From an uncultured Oscillospiraceae bacterium (GTDB lineage Bacteria; Bacillota; Clostridia; Oscillospirales; Ruminococcaceae): 6,047 nucleotides of DNA. The notes under the pieces are model-generated. The model saw nothing but the letters and a program-made list of their open reading frames with translations, made no database searches and was not told the origin of the DNA. A program made the translations under genes and the position numbers. This document shows positions 4,557 through 6,047 of the stretch, piece after piece. Location: the NCBI GenBank assembly GCA_900543295.1, contig UQQY01000134.1, positions 1-6,047 of the forward strand. Reading direction: 5' to 3'. Position 1 is the first letter of the stretch. Each line of letters begins with the position of its first letter.

Positions 4557-6047
4557 TCAAACAATACGGACTTTATATTTTTCGAGCCAGTAATTCAACT
4601 GCAAAAAGTAAGCGATGGTCTGCGGCGCGGTCATGAGCTGACCGTACCAGCGGACATCCGTCTCGCTTTGGAGAAGCATCTCAAGCGGCTCTTTTTTGCA
4701 GAGCAGAAAAATTGGAGATGAAGGGTCGTCTAAAACCGCGCGCAGTTTGTCGGACAAAAGCGCTCGATAGGCGGGATGGAAGGTTTTGGGATACGGGCTT
4801 TTCCTGCGCCAGAGAATTTCATCCGGCAGCACCCCTTGCATTGCATAGCGCAAAAGACCCTTTTCGCGATTTTGATAATTTTTGTAATTCCATGGGACGC
4901 GGTAGAGATATTCTGCGATTCTATGGTCGCAAAACGGGACGCGCACCTCCAGTCCGTTGTACATGCTCATGCGGTCCTTGCGGTCTAAAAGCGTCTGCAT
5001 GAACCAGTCGGTGTTTAGACGCATCATCTCCTTCATGCGTCGCTCCTCCGGAGAGGCATCCGGCAGAACATCCGTATCGCATATGGTTGCGTGATATCGC
5101 TCCATCAGATAATCGTCCGCAGGGAAAGAATCTGCAAATTCGTCCCGCAGGAAGGATTTTCTCCATGCGTTCGACTGCGCCCACGGAAAGCCCGCCTGCT
5201 CGCGGATTGTTTGATCCCGATACCACGGATATCCGCCGAAGATTTCGTCCGCGCATTCTCCGGAGAGCGCCACGGTGACATGCCTTTTGATTTCCCGACA
5301 GAAAAGGAGGAGCGAGCTGTCTACGTCCGCCATGCCGGGCAGATCGCGTGCATCCACTGCTGAAAACAGCGCGTCTGTGAGCGCGGCGCTGTCAAGTACA
5401 ATAGTATGATGCTCGTTTTGAATGGCGTCCGCCATTTTGCCGATGTACATATCGTCGCTGTCGGGCTGAAACCGGCTTGCTTTAAAATAGCGGTCATTGC
5501 CCTGATAGGTGACGGAGAACGTCTGGAGAAGTATCCCGCGGTCGCGGCAGTGGCCTGCGGCTAAGGCTGAGATCAGGCTGGAGTCCAGCCCGCCGGAGAG
5601 AAACGTGCCGATCGGGACGTCTGAAACGAGCTGTCGCTCAATTGCGTCTGCCACAAGAAAGCGGACATGCTCTGCGGTTTGCTCAAAGGTTTCCGTGTGC
5701 GGCGCGTCCAAAAGCTTCCACCAGCGTTTTACCTGCATTCCCTTGCGGGTAACCGTCATAAATTCTCCGGGTCGGAGTTCCTTTATGCCGGAGAATACAC
5801 CGCAGCCCGGCGTGCGCCCCGGCCCCATCAGCAAAAGCTCCGCAACGCCCTGCGCGTCAATCTGCGCGTCAGCAAGCGGGTGGGCGAGAATTCCTTTGAT
5901 CTCGGAGGCGAACAGTAAAGTGTGAGATTTCTCCATAAAGAACAATGGCTTTACACCCATGCGGTCGCGCGCAAGAAAGAGCGTTTCCTCCTGTTCATCC
6001 CATACGGCGAAAGCAAAAATGCCGTTTAAACGGGGAAGACAGTCGGC
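4557..6047 (-). CDS. asnB: Asparagine synthetase B, glutamine-hydrolysing (5'-truncated by the window edge)
   Basis: The C-terminal 496 residues of a two-domain AsnB, which makes asparagine from aspartate, ATP and glutamine-derived ammonia. The frame is open to the window edge and begins ADCLPRLNGIFAFAVWDEQE, so an internal ATG at 5960 is not the true start. About 115 N-terminal residues, including the glutaminase Cys nucleophile, lie beyond 6047. Using window residues, the end of the glutaminase domain has LFLARDRMGVKPLFF and FASEIKGIL. The synthetase domain has the PP-loop LSGGLDSS (150-157, DNA 5600-5577), LPGMADVDSSLLLF (236-249), SGECADEIFGGYPWY (262-276, where many AsnB have SGDGGDELFGGY), GLEVRVPFCDH and LRYAMQGVLPDEILWRRKSP. 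The variant acidic loop is, from memory, common in Firmicutes. The gene converges on nagA across an 88-nt gap with the terminator. Its promoter is outside the window. Confidence 0.94.
   Translation of the reverse strand, partial: ADCLPRLNGIFAFAVWDEQEETLFLARDRMGVKPLFFMEKSHTLLFASEIKGILAHPLADAQIDAQGVAELLLMGPGRTPGCGVFSGIKELRPGEFMTVTRKGMQVKRWWKLLDAPHTETFEQTAEHVRFLVADAIERQLVSDVPIGTFLSGGLDSSLISALAAGHCRDRGILLQTFSVTYQGNDRYFKASRFQPDSDDMYIGKMADAIQNEHHTIVLDSAALTDALFSAVDARDLPGMADVDSSLLLFCREIKRHVTVALSGECADEIFGGYPWYRDQTIREQAGFPWAQSNAWRKSFLRDEFADSFPADDYLMERYHATICDTDVLPDASPEERRMKEMMRLNTDWFMQTLLDRKDRMSMYNGLEVRVPFCDHRIAEYLYRVPWNYKNYQNREKGLLRYAMQGVLPDEILWRRKSPYPKTFHPAYRALLSDKLRAVLDDPSSPIFLLCKKEPLEMLLQSETDVRWYGQLMTAPQTIAYFLQLNYWLEKYKVRIV

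Noticed and set aside
5509..5925. 138-residue open frame on the + strand inside asnB
   Set aside because: It lies opposite the highly conserved asnB PP-loop region and its translation shows no recognisable domain.
5957..5960. ATG at 5960 as the start of asnB
   Set aside because: The frame stays open to the window edge with conserved AsnB sequence (LNGIFAFAVWDEQE...FLARDR) before this methionine.

Overview
This window is a stretch of mid-GC bacterial chromosome, most likely from a Firmicute of the class Clostridia (possibly Oscillospiraceae/Ruminococcaceae-like). The clues are strong AAAGGAG-type ribosome binding sites, a TTGCAA/TAAAAT promoter, the ThiW transporter family, and clostridial-style AsnB and ThiC variants. 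The taxonomic call is an inference from gene types, not from a marker gene.

Positions 1-3235 (+ strand) form a thiamine (vitamin B1) operon in the order thiC (3' end only) - thiW - thiM - thiE - thiD. ThiC makes the pyrimidine half (HMP-P). ThiW is the membrane S component that imports a thiazole precursor, and ThiM phosphorylates that thiazole. ThiD converts HMP-P to HMP-PP, and ThiE joins the two halves into thiamine phosphate. No thiazole-synthesis gene (thiF/S/G/H) lies in the window, so this locus encodes de novo pyrimidine synthesis combined with thiazole salvage. thiD is broken by an apparent 1-base insertion near 3027-3029, which separates its catalytic GTGC segment from the rest.

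Two intergenic gaps in the operon carry RNA structure. The 230-nt thiC-thiW gap holds an 8-bp hairpin, two mutually exclusive stems, and an 8-nt element (348-355) exactly complementary to the thiW ribosome binding site (389-396). Together these could form an H-type pseudoknot controlling thiW translation. The thiM-thiE gap has a 20-bp hairpin whose right arm can instead pair over the thiE ribosome binding site. Neither contains the conserved TPP-riboswitch sequences. The thiW leader is the best candidate here for an undescribed or unassigned regulatory RNA.

Positions 3236-4522 (+ strand) hold a separate unit: a good sigma-A promoter, a short structured leader, nagA (N-acetylglucosamine-6-phosphate deacetylase) and a strong hairpin terminator that ends it. 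From the other side, 6047-4557 (- strand) is the converging, 5'-truncated asnB (glutamine-hydrolysing asparagine synthetase), whose N-terminal glutaminase part runs off the window edge. No mobile elements, tRNA/rRNA genes or CRISPR repeats were seen.
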